Positions 1 through 6,310 of a stretch of DNA of 8,821 bases are shown in pieces. The notes below the pieces were generated by a model. That model saw only the letters and a list, made by a program, of their open reading frames with translations. It did no database searches and was not told where the DNA came from. The first letter of the stretch is position 1; each line of letters begins with the position of its first letter. The stretch is from an uncultured Eubacterium sp. (GTDB taxonomy: Bacteria; Bacillota; Clostridia; Lachnospirales; Lachnospiraceae): contig CAJTMV010000066.1 in NCBI GenBank assembly GCA_910577225.1, forward strand, positions 1 to 8,821. The letters run 5' to 3'. Position numbers and translations under genes: made by a program.

Positions 1-1
1 A

Positions 2-201
2 TACAACAACGGACGGGAGAACAGGAAATGGCTTATCTGGAAAGAAGCCGAGGAAGAAATATTGCGGGAGCATGGAGTTGACGAAACCACCACCCCGCAA
101 ATCCGCACAGACGACAGGGCAGACTTCAATTCCAACAGGCGGTTTTACCATTGGACAAGCGACTTCGGCGAATGCCTTGAGGGGATGGCAGACAGGGAGA
201 A
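2..201 (+). pseudogene. Truncated sigma-factor-like gene from an integrative element (5' end outside window)
   Basis: The reading frame is open from base 2 and reads YNNGRENRKWLIWKEAEEEI, then LREHGVDE and FNSNRRFYHW. This resembles the N-terminal half of small sigma-70-like proteins common on conjugative and integrative elements of Clostridia; the match is recalled, not searched. Those proteins normally continue into a helix-turn-helix region, which is absent here. The frame stays open to a TAA at 242-244, but from about 202 the DNA is better explained as an IS200-type transposase in another frame, so the last dozen codons are probably not native. The exact junction cannot be fixed. Most likely a broken, non-functional gene. 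Confidence 0.5.
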
Positions 202-533
202 AAATACCGACATATTGTTTTACCGAAGTATAGAAGAAAGATAATGTATGGAGAAACCAAAAAAGATTTGGCTGCAATCATCAGGAAGCTGTGTGAGATG
301 AAACAGGTGGATCTAATGGATGGGCGGGTATGCAGAGATCATTTCATATGTATGTTGCAATACCGCCGAAGATAAGTGTATCGGAATTCATGTCATATCT
401 GAAAGAGAAGAGTACGCTGATGCTTTTTGACAGGCATCCGGAGTACCGGACAAAATGGGGAGACAGGCATTTCCGGGCACGGGGATACTATGTTTCGACA
501 GTAGGGAAGTGTGAATATTCATTTTGTGTATAA
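202..533 (+). pseudogene. tnpA: Decayed IS200/IS605-family Y1 transposase (TnpA) remnant
   Basis: Two frames together give a TnpA-like protein. Bases 202-339 encode KYRHIV, LPKYRRKIMYGE, TKKDLAAIIRKLCEMK and GRVCRDH. From about 340 the match moves to the frame of 330-533, with HMYVAIPPK, FMSYLKEKST, FDRHPEYRTKWGDRHF and ARGYYVSTVG-like text. A one-base deletion near 342 would turn the family's usual DHIHM (the metal-binding HxH site) into the observed DHF/FHM split. After GYYVSTVG the family normally continues to a helix with the catalytic tyrosine. Here the frame ends eight codons later at 531-533 without it. The N terminus is also short. With a frameshift and no catalytic tyrosine it cannot encode a working transposase. 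Confidence 0.75.
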
Positions 534-834
534 ATATAAGCGGTCTGGGTTGAAGATAAGCAGTAGAAACAAAAAACTAACTGGGTGAAAGTAAATAATA
601 TTGGAGAGTTTTATTTCTGATGTAGTCAGGTACAGTGGATGACAGACTGATGTTATATTTGCGTAAGTACCCAATGTTACCTCAGTGAGAAGCATCACTT
701 ACCCGTCCTCACAGGGAAATTCTCTTTATCTTTACAGGATTCTTATCTACAGGCAACAGCGTCCTAGATGATATCTCCGGCTTTGTGAATTTGCAACCAC
801 TGACATGCATTCATCTAAAGCTGACCAGTAACCA
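534..834. other. Intergenic stretch without recognisable gene, probably mobile-element debris
   Basis: No open frame here resembles a known protein and stops are frequent on both strands. Small palindromes are visible: AGTGA-N6-TCACT at 684-699, and an outer GTAAGT (664-669) paired with ACTTAC. Such short hairpins occur near IS200/IS605 ends, but I cannot assign an end because no clear boundary is visible. The position between the TnpA remnant and the large palindrome suggests decayed insertion DNA. Confidence 0.4.
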
Positions 835-1060
835 GTGTCCGTGACGGCTGGCAGGAATGCGGAACCGGCGGCAGGGGACTGAAAGGACATCCGAAGGGCG
901 CATTTAGCGGAGGTGAAATCCAGCGCTTACGGAGACTTAGACATGAGGCTCACACGCCGAATGTCTTAGTCGCAGTTAGCGATTAGTTCACCGCAGCGTT
1001 GCCCTTGTCCGCTCAGTCCCCTGCCGCCGGTTCCGCATTCCTGCCAGCCGTCACGGACAC
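835..1060. repeat. 226-bp near-complete palindrome with perfect 48-bp terminal arms
   Basis: Bases 835-882 are the exact reverse complement of 1013-1060, 48 of 48 positions. The 130-bp interior is also largely self-complementary: GGAC 885-888 with GTCC 1007-1010, AAGGGC 894-899 with GCCCTT 1001-1006, 907-917 with 987-997 (9 of 11), and 934-944 with 961-971 (10 of 11). This leaves an apical loop of about 16 nt at 945-960. The arms are GC-rich compared with the flanks. No credible ORF is present. It could be a MITE-like or other intergenic repeat element, a cruciform-forming site, or the gene for a long structured RNA. The inverted repeat is certain; its nature is not. Confidence 0.9.
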
Positions 1061-1116
1061 GTCCGCGTAGCCACAGACACATCCGCACAGCCACAGACAC
1101 ATCCACGCAGCCCCCG
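1057..1116. repeat. Three tandem 20-bp repeats beside the palindrome
   Basis: Units at 1057-1076, 1077-1096 and 1097-1116 share ACAC(A/G)TCC near the start and AGCC near the end. Units 1 and 2 differ at three or four positions; unit 3 diverges at its last bases. The first four bases overlap the right arm of the palindrome. The left side of the palindrome has no counterpart, so the array is not part of the inverted repeat. Confidence 0.8.
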
Positions 1117-1136
1117 ATCTTTTATTAAGAAAACAA

Positions 1137-1164
1137 TTGACATTTTGCAAGAATGCGTTATAAT
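1137..1164 (+). promoter_or_regulatory. Sigma-A promoter of the nifS operon
   Basis: TTGACA at 1137-1142 and TATAAT at 1159-1164, both perfect consensus, lie 16 bp apart. The predicted start is near 1170-1172, giving a leader of about 148 nt before the nifS ATG. It is the strongest promoter seen in the window. Confidence 0.8.
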
Positions 1165-1171
1165 AAGTACG

Positions 1172-1192
1172 TCCTATAGAAATACTATGAAT
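1172..1192 (+). promoter_or_regulatory. Candidate operator copy 1 (Rrf2/CymR/IscR-like), at the transcription start
   Basis: The site reads TCCTA-N9-TATGAAT and matches the site at 1256-1276 in 18 of 21 bases. It contains an ATAG-N5-CTAT inverted repeat. The left portion fits the CCNANNNRNATA core of the recalled B. subtilis CymR consensus; the right part fits poorly. It sits on the predicted +1 of the promoter, where a repressor would act. The assignment to an Rrf2-family regulator is inferred from this partial match and from the operon's Fe-S role. Confidence 0.45.
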
Positions 1193-1255
1193 CATTGAAA
1201 GAAGAGAGCGTAGCAATACGGTTTCTTGCTTTTTTATAGAAATTAACTACTATAT

Positions 1256-1276
1256 TCCTACGGGAATACTATGAAT
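1256..1276 (+). promoter_or_regulatory. Candidate operator copy 2, with possible second promoter just upstream
   Basis: TCCTA-N9-TATGAAT again, 84 bp after copy 1. Together with the preceding AT it forms an imperfect inverted repeat, ATTCCTA-N9-TATGAAT. A weak promoter-like pair lies immediately upstream: TTGCTT 1226-1231 and TACTAT 1248-1253, spaced 16 bp. The layout therefore repeats promoter then operator. The second promoter is speculative. Confidence 0.4.
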
Positions 1277-1318
1277 TAATCAGAACCATTTTCACATAGA
1301 CAAGGAGGAATTTTACCG

Positions 1319-2515
1319 ATGGAAAAGCTGATCTATCTTGATAACGCGGCCACTACCGCGCTAAGACCAGAGGTCTTCGATGCGATGAAACCGTATTTTT
1401 TAGAAAATTACAGCAATCCGAACAGTATCTATACCTTTGCGCAGCAGAGTAAAAAGGCGATGGAAGAATCCAGGGAGACGATCGCGGATCTGATTGGAGC
1501 AAAGCCAAAGGAGATATATTTTACGGCCGGCGGCAGTGAGAGCGACAACTGGGCGATCAAAGGCTGTGCAGAAGCGTTTGCGTCCAAAGGAAAGCATATT
1601 ATTACGACCAAAATCGAACATCATGCCGTGCTGCATACCTGTCAGTATCTGGAGAAAAAAGGATACGAAGTTACTTATCTGGATGTGGACGAAGACGGGA
1701 TGGTCCGGCCAGAGCAGCTGGAGCAGGCGGTTCGTCCGGATACGATTCTGATCAGCATCATGTTTGCAAACAATGAAATCGGCACGATCGAGCCGGTACG
1801 TGAGATCGGAGCGATTGCGAAAAAACACGGGGTATTGTTCCATACCGACGCGGTTCAGGCGTTTGGACATGTACCGATTCAGGTGGATGAGCTGAATATC
1901 GATCTGTTAAGCGCCAGTGCTCATAAGTTTCACGGACCGAAAGGAATCGGTTTCTTATATATCAGAAATAGTGTGAAACTGGGCGCGTATATGCATGGCG
2001 GCGCGCAGGAACGCTCCAGAAGAGCGGGGACGAGCAATGTGCCGGGAATTGTGGGGATGGCAAAAGCGGCGCAGCTGGCAGCGGCGCATATGGAAGAAAA
2101 TGCCGGAAAGATCGGGGCAGTCAGAGATCATCTGATTGAAAGAGTACTGCGCGAGATTCCGTATTCCCGTCTGAACGGGCATCGCCAGCAGCGTCTGCCG
2201 AATAATGCCAATTTCTGCTTTCGGTTTATAGAGGGAGAATCGCTGCTTATCATGCTGGACCAGAAAGGGATTTGCGCATCCAGCGGCTCCGCATGTACGT
2301 CCGGTTCACTGGATCCGTCGCATGTGCTGCTGGCAATCGGACTGCCGCACGAGATCGCGCACGGTTCTCTGCGTCTGACATTGTCCGAAGAGACGACAAT
2401 CGAAGATGCGGATGTGGCGGCGGACAGCTTAAAAGAGATTGTGGAGCGGCTTAGAAGCATGTCGCCGCTGTATGAAGATTTTGTAAAAGAAAATGAAAAA
2501 GGAGGAAGAGCGTAA
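1319..2515 (+). CDS. nifS: Cysteine desulfurase, NifS/IscS family
   Basis: A PLP enzyme that removes sulfur from L-cysteine as a persulfide and yields alanine, feeding Fe-S assembly and tRNA thiolation in the cytoplasm. The 398-residue protein has the full family length. It opens with YLDNAATT (6-13). It has EHH at 100-102 (His of the kind that stacks on PLP), Asp177 in HTDAVQ, and the PLP-binding Lys203 in SASAHKFHGPKG. The acceptor Cys326 is in SSGSACTSGS (321-330), the flexible loop of the NifS/IscS class rather than the SufS class. The start is well supported: AAGGAGG at 1302-1308, ten bases before the ATG. First gene of the operon. In many Clostridia an rrf2-type regulator gene precedes this one; here only mobile-element debris does. 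Confidence 0.95.
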   Translation: MEKLIYLDNAATTALRPEVFDAMKPYFLENYSNPNSIYTFAQQSKKAMEESRETIADLIGAKPKEIYFTAGGSESDNWAIKGCAEAFASKGKHIITTKIEHHAVLHTCQYLEKKGYEVTYLDVDEDGMVRPEQLEQAVRPDTILISIMFANNEIGTIEPVREIGAIAKKHGVLFHTDAVQAFGHVPIQVDELNIDLLSASAHKFHGPKGIGFLYIRNSVKLGAYMHGGAQERSRRAGTSNVPGIVGMAKAAQLAAAHMEENAGKIGAVRDHLIERVLREIPYSRLNGHRQQRLPNNANFCFRFIEGESLLIMLDQKGICASSGSACTSGSLDPSHVLLAIGLPHEIAHGSLRLTLSEETTIEDADVAADSLKEIVERLRSMSPLYEDFVKENEKGGRA

Positions 2516-2545
2516 AAGCATCGGCTTGAACGTTCGGCACATCAT

Positions 2546-2986
2546 ATGTATAGTGAAAAAGTAATGGATCATTTCAATCATCCGAGAAATGTCGGCGAGA
2601 TCGAAAACGCCAGCGGCGTAGGTACGGTTGGAAATGCAAAATGCGGCGATATTATGAGAATTTATCTGGATATCGATGAAGAGACAAAAGTGATCCGCGA
2701 ATGTAAGTTTAAGACCTTTGGCTGCGGAGCGGCAGTCGCAACGAGCAGTATGGCAACGGAACTGGTAAAAGGAAAGACGATTTACGAGGCGCTTATGGTA
2801 ACAAACAAGGCCGTAATGGAAGCGCTGGACGGACTTCCGCCGGTAAAGGTGCATTGTTCCCTGCTGGCGGAAGAAGCGATTCACGCTGCGCTCTGGGATT
2901 ACGCGCAGAAAAATCATATTGAGATCGAAGGACTCGAACCGCCGAAGGAAGATATTTCAGAAGAACCTGTGGAAGAGGATGAATAA
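2546..2986 (+). CDS. nifU: Fe-S cluster scaffold protein, IscU/NifU N-terminal type
   Basis: Scaffold on which Fe-S clusters are built from NifS-derived sulfur. It opens with MYSEKVMDHFNHPRNVGEIE. The three cluster-ligand cysteines are present: Cys33 in NAKCGD with Asp35, Cys60 in FGCGAA, and Cys104 in VHCSLLAEEAI. At 146 residues it is a stand-alone NifU-N domain with a short acidic tail (EEPVEEDE), without the NifU central ferredoxin or C-terminal Nfu domains. It lies 30 nt after nifS and in the same frame. No good Shine-Dalgarno directly precedes the ATG; the nearest AGGAGG (2500-2505) is inside the nifS 3' end, 40 nt upstream, so translational coupling is likely. Confidence 0.93.
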   Translation: MYSEKVMDHFNHPRNVGEIENASGVGTVGNAKCGDIMRIYLDIDEETKVIRECKFKTFGCGAAVATSSMATELVKGKTIYEALMVTNKAVMEALDGLPPVKVHCSLLAEEAIHAALWDYAQKNHIEIEGLEPPKEDISEEPVEEDE

Positions 2987-2992
2987 GACGCT

Positions 2993-4072
2993 ATGAAAGA
3001 AAAAGTCGTAGTCGGTATGTCTGGCGGCGTGGATTCTTCAGTTGCAGCTTGTTTGTTAAAAGAGCAGGGGTATGATGTGACTGGCGTTACGATGCAGATC
3101 TGGCAGGAGCAGGATGTGCAGACAGCGGAACAGGAGGGGGGCTGCTGCGGACTCAGCGCGGTGGAAGACGCACGCCGTGTGGCGGCGCAGCTTCACATTC
3201 CGCATTATGTCATGAATTTTCGGCAGCCGTTTAAAGAACGTGTGATCGATTATTTTATTGCGGAATACCGACTTGGAAGAACGCCAAATCCATGTATTGC
3301 ATGCAATCGGTATGTAAAATGGGAGTCTTTGCTGCAGCGCAGCCTTGGCATTGGCGCAGACTATATTGCGACCGGTCATTACGCTAAGATTGCAAAGCTG
3401 TCTAACGGCAGATATGCGCTGCGTCCGTCTGCGTCTGCGAAAAAAGACCAGACTTACGCGTTATATAATCTGACGCAGGAACAGCTTGCGCATACGCTGT
3501 TTCCAATTGGAGCTTATACGAAAGAACAGATTCGTGCGATTGCGGCGCAGATGGGATTAAGTACCGCGCACAAACCGGACAGTCAGGAAATCTGTTTTGT
3601 GCCAGACAATGATTATGCGGCGTTTATCAGTCGCAGTACTGGAGAGAGGGAACCGACAGGCAATTTTGTCGCGGCTGACGGTACGATATTGGGGCAGCAT
3701 AAAGGAATCTCTCACTATACGATCGGTCAGCGCAAAGGGCTTGGGCTGTCTTTTGGCAAACCCGTGTTTGTAACGAGCATCCGGCCGGATACCAATGAGG
3801 TCGTCCTTGGAGAACACGAAGATCTGATGGTAACGGAGCTGGAAGCCGGACATATGAACTATATGGCCAGACCGCAGCTGGATCAGGGGGAGAGGCTGAC
3901 GGCCAAAATCCGGTATTCGCATCAGGGAGCATCCTGCGTCGTTACAGATATTTTAGATCATGGGAATCGCATCCGTCTGCGGTTTGACGAACCGGTCCGG
4001 GCGGTTACCCCGGGGCAGGCCGTCGTACTTTATGAAGATGGCTATGTAGCCGGCGGGGGGACAATTATATAG
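2993..4072 (+). CDS. mnmA: tRNA-uridine 2-sulfurtransferase MnmA
   Basis: Adenylates and thiolates U34 of the Lys, Glu and Gln tRNAs to make s2U34. At 359 residues it has normal length. The PP-loop ATP motif SGGVDSS is at 10-16. The catalytic cysteine pair is Cys101 (NPCIACNRYVKW) and Cys201 (SQEICFVPDNDY). KKDQTYALYNL (150-160) and GISHYTIGQRKGLG (238-251) are family signatures, followed by the C-terminal beta-barrel. It starts 6 bases after the nifU stop; AGAGGA inside the nifU end can serve as ribosome binding site. Linkage to a cysteine desulfurase parallels B. subtilis yrvO-mnmA, where the desulfurase is the sulfur donor. The same partnership with NifS here is an inference. Confidence 0.96.
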   Translation: MKEKVVVGMSGGVDSSVAACLLKEQGYDVTGVTMQIWQEQDVQTAEQEGGCCGLSAVEDARRVAAQLHIPHYVMNFRQPFKERVIDYFIAEYRLGRTPNPCIACNRYVKWESLLQRSLGIGADYIATGHYAKIAKLSNGRYALRPSASAKKDQTYALYNLTQEQLAHTLFPIGAYTKEQIRAIAAQMGLSTAHKPDSQEICFVPDNDYAAFISRSTGEREPTGNFVAADGTILGQHKGISHYTIGQRKGLGLSFGKPVFVTSIRPDTNEVVLGEHEDLMVTELEAGHMNYMARPQLDQGERLTAKIRYSHQGASCVVTDILDHGNRIRLRFDEPVRAVTPGQAVVLYEDGYVAGGGTII

Positions 4073-4114
4073 AAATCTGGGAATCTTACTATTCCTGATC
4101 AGGAGGTAATACTT

Positions 4115-4972
4115 ATGGCAGAAAGTCAGTGCAGCGGGTGCCCGAGCGCGTCCAGCTGTTCCGCCGAACAGCGGGAAAACTGCAGTTCCGCACAGGGACC
4201 GCAGAGTATGCTGGAACCGGCAAACAAATATTCCAAAATTAAAAAAGTAATCGGTATCGTAAGCGGGAAGGGAGGCGTAGGCAAATCGTTTGTTACGGCT
4301 TCTCTTGCAGCGGCGATGAAAAAAGCCGGTTATTCGACTGGTATTATGGATGCGGATATTACCGGTCCGTCCATACCGAAAATGTTTGGCGTACAGGGAG
4401 AGGCATATGGGAATGCAGAAGGTATGATTCTTCCACTGGAGACAAAAGACGGTATTCGTCTGATTTCGATCAGCCTTTTAATGGAAGACCCATCCGATCC
4501 GGTGATCTGGCGGGGGCCGGTGATCGGCGGAGCAGTGAAACAGTTCTGGACCGACGTTGTCTGGGGAGATCTGGATTATTTACTGATCGATATGCCGCCG
4601 GGTACCGGAGATGTGCCGTTAACGGTCTTTCAGTCACTTCCGGTAGACGGTATCGTCGTAGTGACTTCTCCGCAGGAGCTGGTGCAGATGATAGTTACAA
4701 AGGCGTTTCGTATGGCTGCAATGATGGATATTCCGGTACTTGGAGTAGTAGAAAATTTCAGTTATCTGAAATGTCCGGACTGCGGGAAACAAATCCGGCT
4801 GTTTGGAGAGAGCCATGTACAGGAGGCAGCCAAAGAGCTGGGGATTCCGGTGCTTGGACAGGTTCCGCTGGATCCAAAGATGGCGCAGGCCGCGGATGAG
4901 GGAGAATTTTATCAGACAGAGCATCCATATCTGCAAAAAGCAGTAGAAGTATTGAGCAGTATGATAAGATAA
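4115..4972 (+). CDS. mrp: Mrp/NBP35-family P-loop ATPase, Fe-S cluster carrier
   Basis: A MinD-like ATPase of the Mrp/ApbC/NBP35 family that binds and transfers Fe-S clusters to apo-proteins in the cytoplasm. The deviant Walker A GKGGVGKS is at 51-58, DADITGPSIPKMFG at 79-92, and LIDMPPGTGD at 157-166. The C-terminal CPDC motif (Cys220, Cys223) bridges a cluster between two subunits in this family. The 285-residue protein has an N-terminal extension with four cysteines (6, 9, 15, 23), reminiscent of NBP35 N-terminal ligands but with different spacing. AGGAGGT at 4101-4107 supports the ATG. The 42-nt gap after mnmA suggests the same transcript. Confidence 0.93.
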   Translation: MAESQCSGCPSASSCSAEQRENCSSAQGPQSMLEPANKYSKIKKVIGIVSGKGGVGKSFVTASLAAAMKKAGYSTGIMDADITGPSIPKMFGVQGEAYGNAEGMILPLETKDGIRLISISLLMEDPSDPVIWRGPVIGGAVKQFWTDVVWGDLDYLLIDMPPGTGDVPLTVFQSLPVDGIVVVTSPQELVQMIVTKAFRMAAMMDIPVLGVVENFSYLKCPDCGKQIRLFGESHVQEAAKELGIPVLGQVPLDPKMAQAADEGEFYQTEHPYLQKAVEVLSSMIR

Positions 4973-4982
4973 GGGAGTGATT

Positions 4983-5174
4983 ATGAGTAGTACAGATCTG
5001 GGGTATGTAAACAGAAATCAGCAGAGAAACAATGGAAAAACAAATATGCCCGGGACAGACAATCTGCAGTGGTTTTATGATATGGAATGCCTGCACTGCG
5101 GGCATAAGTACTACGCAAACGGCAGCGATATCTTTCAGCGCAAATGTCCGAAATGTCAGGGCGGAAGACCGTAA
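4983..5174 (+). CDS. Small double-CxxC zinc-ribbon protein, unknown function
   Basis: A 63-residue protein. The N-terminal 25 residues are polar and probably disordered. The rest forms a ribbon with Cys36-x2-Cys39 (ECLHCGHKYY) and Cys55-x2-Cys58 (RKCPKCQGGRP), 15 residues between the pairs, a typical zinc-binding layout. ATG 4983 is preferred over an in-frame GTG at 4977, because the GGGAG at 4973-4977 lies five bases before the ATG and overlaps the GTG. It begins 10 bases after the mrp stop and so is almost surely co-transcribed with the Fe-S genes. Similar small proteins seem familiar from Lachnospiraceae, but I know of no assigned role. A zinc- or iron-binding accessory factor is conjecture. 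Confidence 0.8.
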   Translation: MSSTDLGYVNRNQQRNNGKTNMPGTDNLQWFYDMECLHCGHKYYANGSDIFQRKCPKCQGGRP

Positions 5175-5190
5175 GATACCAGGCTGGGTG

Positions 5191-5252
5191 AATGATTCTG
5201 CCAGGAAGAACGTCCGGTTAGAACCGAATGTTCTGTCCTGGCAGTGTTCATT
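5191..5252. terminator. Long hairpin between convergent genes, likely bidirectional terminator
   Basis: CTGCCAGGA 5198-5206 pairs perfectly with TCCTGGCAG 5236-5244. AGAAC 5207-5211 pairs with GTTCT 5230-5234, and an inner CGGT/ACCG hairpin (5215-5226) fills the loop. AATGA 5191-5195 can also pair with TCATT 5248-5252. It lies 16 bases after the zinc-ribbon stop and about 20 from the opposing stop. A proper U-run is missing on both strands, so a Rho-independent role is likely but not textbook. Confidence 0.6.
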
Positions 5253-5272
5253 ACAAAAGACCGCATCGTTTG

Positions 5273-6310
5273 TTATCTTGCCAGATCGATCTGCTGCATC
5301 GTCCCGGCAGTTCCGTTTTCATATAAAAACATTCCGGTCTGTCGTACGACTGCGTTTGTTTTATTGTCTGTCTGAGAATTTAACGAAAATTCCGTATTTA
5401 CATTTCCAAGATAAATGGCTCCAACGCCTGCCTCGCCCAGTCCGCGCAGCACATCTTTTCCGTTTTCATCTTTTTGCCAGATCAGCAGTTTGTCAAAGAT
5501 TTCGTCGGCTTCGTCGATCCATCCGTTGCCGTCCTGATCGTATTGTGCCAGATCTGCGAATCCGTTTCCGCTTGCAGTACCAAACAGTTCACTGCCGTCG
5601 TTGATGATTCCGTCTCCGTTTTTGTCTAATGCCAGAAAACCGCTTCCGGCATTCAGCCGGGAGATCTGTTCTGCATGTCCGTCAGCGTCCAGATCAAAGT
5701 AGAATTTCTGATCCGACACGGAAACCGGTTCTGTGTCCAGATTGATGACGAGCGGGTCTGTCAGCCTGACTGCGCTCAGATCCAGAAAGGTAGAGGTTTC
5801 TTCATAAAAGGAGCGGGACATGGATACGCCTACCTGAAAGGTGATTTCTTTGCCGGATGCCGTTACGACTTTTCCCTGCGTACTAAAATCTGTCTGCTCA
5901 GCTTCAAAATAGCTCTCATGTCTGAAAGCCAGGAACTGGCCGCCTCCGGAATAATCACTGAACAGGGCAGAAAGCGGATCCAAAGATCTGCCGCCCCAGA
6001 ACATCTGATGCAGAATGTATCCGATGGACTGCCTGCGAATGATATGCATCGTTCGTAATCCGCGGCTGCTTTCCAGTCCTGAGGAGCGTATACTGCGGCT
6101 GCTTGAAAAACGGGCCATCAGTTCATCCTGGGAATCGGTCAGAGTTTGCTGACCATGCTCTTTGTCAGGATCTTTGCTGATTTTGTTTCGTACGGAAGAG
6201 GAAGCTGTCTCTGAAAGCTGCCCTAAAAATTTTGTGCTGCCGCCCAGCGTGGACTGCGAGCGGTATTTTCGCTGTGCATGCATATGTACTGCACTGGATG
6301 AAATGATCAT
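5273..6310 (-). CDS. Conserved EF-hand-like calcium-binding protein of unknown function
   Basis: A 345-residue protein. The first ~90 residues are Ser/Arg/Gln-rich with no signal peptide or membrane segment (MIISSSAVHMHAQRKYRSQ). The middle has GKEITFQVGVSMSRSF (153-168). The C-terminal half holds acidic loops: FDLDADG (205-211), LDKNGDGIINDGSELFG (228-244) and YDQDGNGWIDEADEIF (257-272), the last fitting an EF-hand loop (D258, D260, N262, D269), plus KDENGKD (280-286). The same arrangement recurs, to my recollection, in uncharacterised Lachnospiraceae proteins. The start is ATG 6310, nine bases after a GGGAGG; an in-frame GTG at 6316 is only three bases from that site. Calcium binding is inferred from motifs. 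Convergent with the Fe-S operon and divergent from the glycosidase gene. Confidence 0.8.
   Translation of the reverse strand: MIISSSAVHMHAQRKYRSQSTLGGSTKFLGQLSETASSSVRNKISKDPDKEHGQQTLTDSQDELMARFSSSRSIRSSGLESSRGLRTMHIIRRQSIGYILHQMFWGGRSLDPLSALFSDYSGGGQFLAFRHESYFEAEQTDFSTQGKVVTASGKEITFQVGVSMSRSFYEETSTFLDLSAVRLTDPLVINLDTEPVSVSDQKFYFDLDADGHAEQISRLNAGSGFLALDKNGDGIINDGSELFGTASGNGFADLAQYDQDGNGWIDEADEIFDKLLIWQKDENGKDVLRGLGEAGVGAIYLGNVNTEFSLNSQTDNKTNAVVRQTGMFLYENGTAGTMQQIDLAR

Noticed and set aside
883..1012. Invertible phase-variation segment between the 48-bp inverted repeats
   Set aside because: No promoter is visible in the spacer, no invertase gene is nearby, and the spacer is itself nearly palindromic, so inversion would change little. 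It cannot be fully excluded.
1057..1116. Short CRISPR-like array
   Set aside because: The 20-bp units are directly adjacent with no unique spacers, there are only three, and no cas gene is present.
1013..1216. Minus-strand 67-codon frame with a Cys/Gly-rich run (CLWLCGCVCGYAD)
   Set aside because: Its sequence is produced by the tandem repeats and palindrome arm. It has no plausible start site and no resemblance to a known protein.
1212..1235. Attenuator or terminator in the nifS leader (AGCAA-N9-TTGCT followed by T-run)
   Set aside because: The stem has only five mostly A-T pairs, too weak to call. The T-run is real, so it remains a minor possibility.
1400..1870. Long minus-strand frame inside nifS, and similar antisense frames in mnmA, mrp and GH27
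   Set aside because: They lie fully opposite strongly supported genes, lack ribosome binding sites, and their translations look like antisense shadow.
5032..5604. 190-codon plus-strand frame spanning the zinc-ribbon gene and the EF-hand gene
   Set aside because: It overlaps two better supported genes and runs through the convergent hairpin. Its composition (many Arg, Cys, Phe) is typical of out-of-frame translation.
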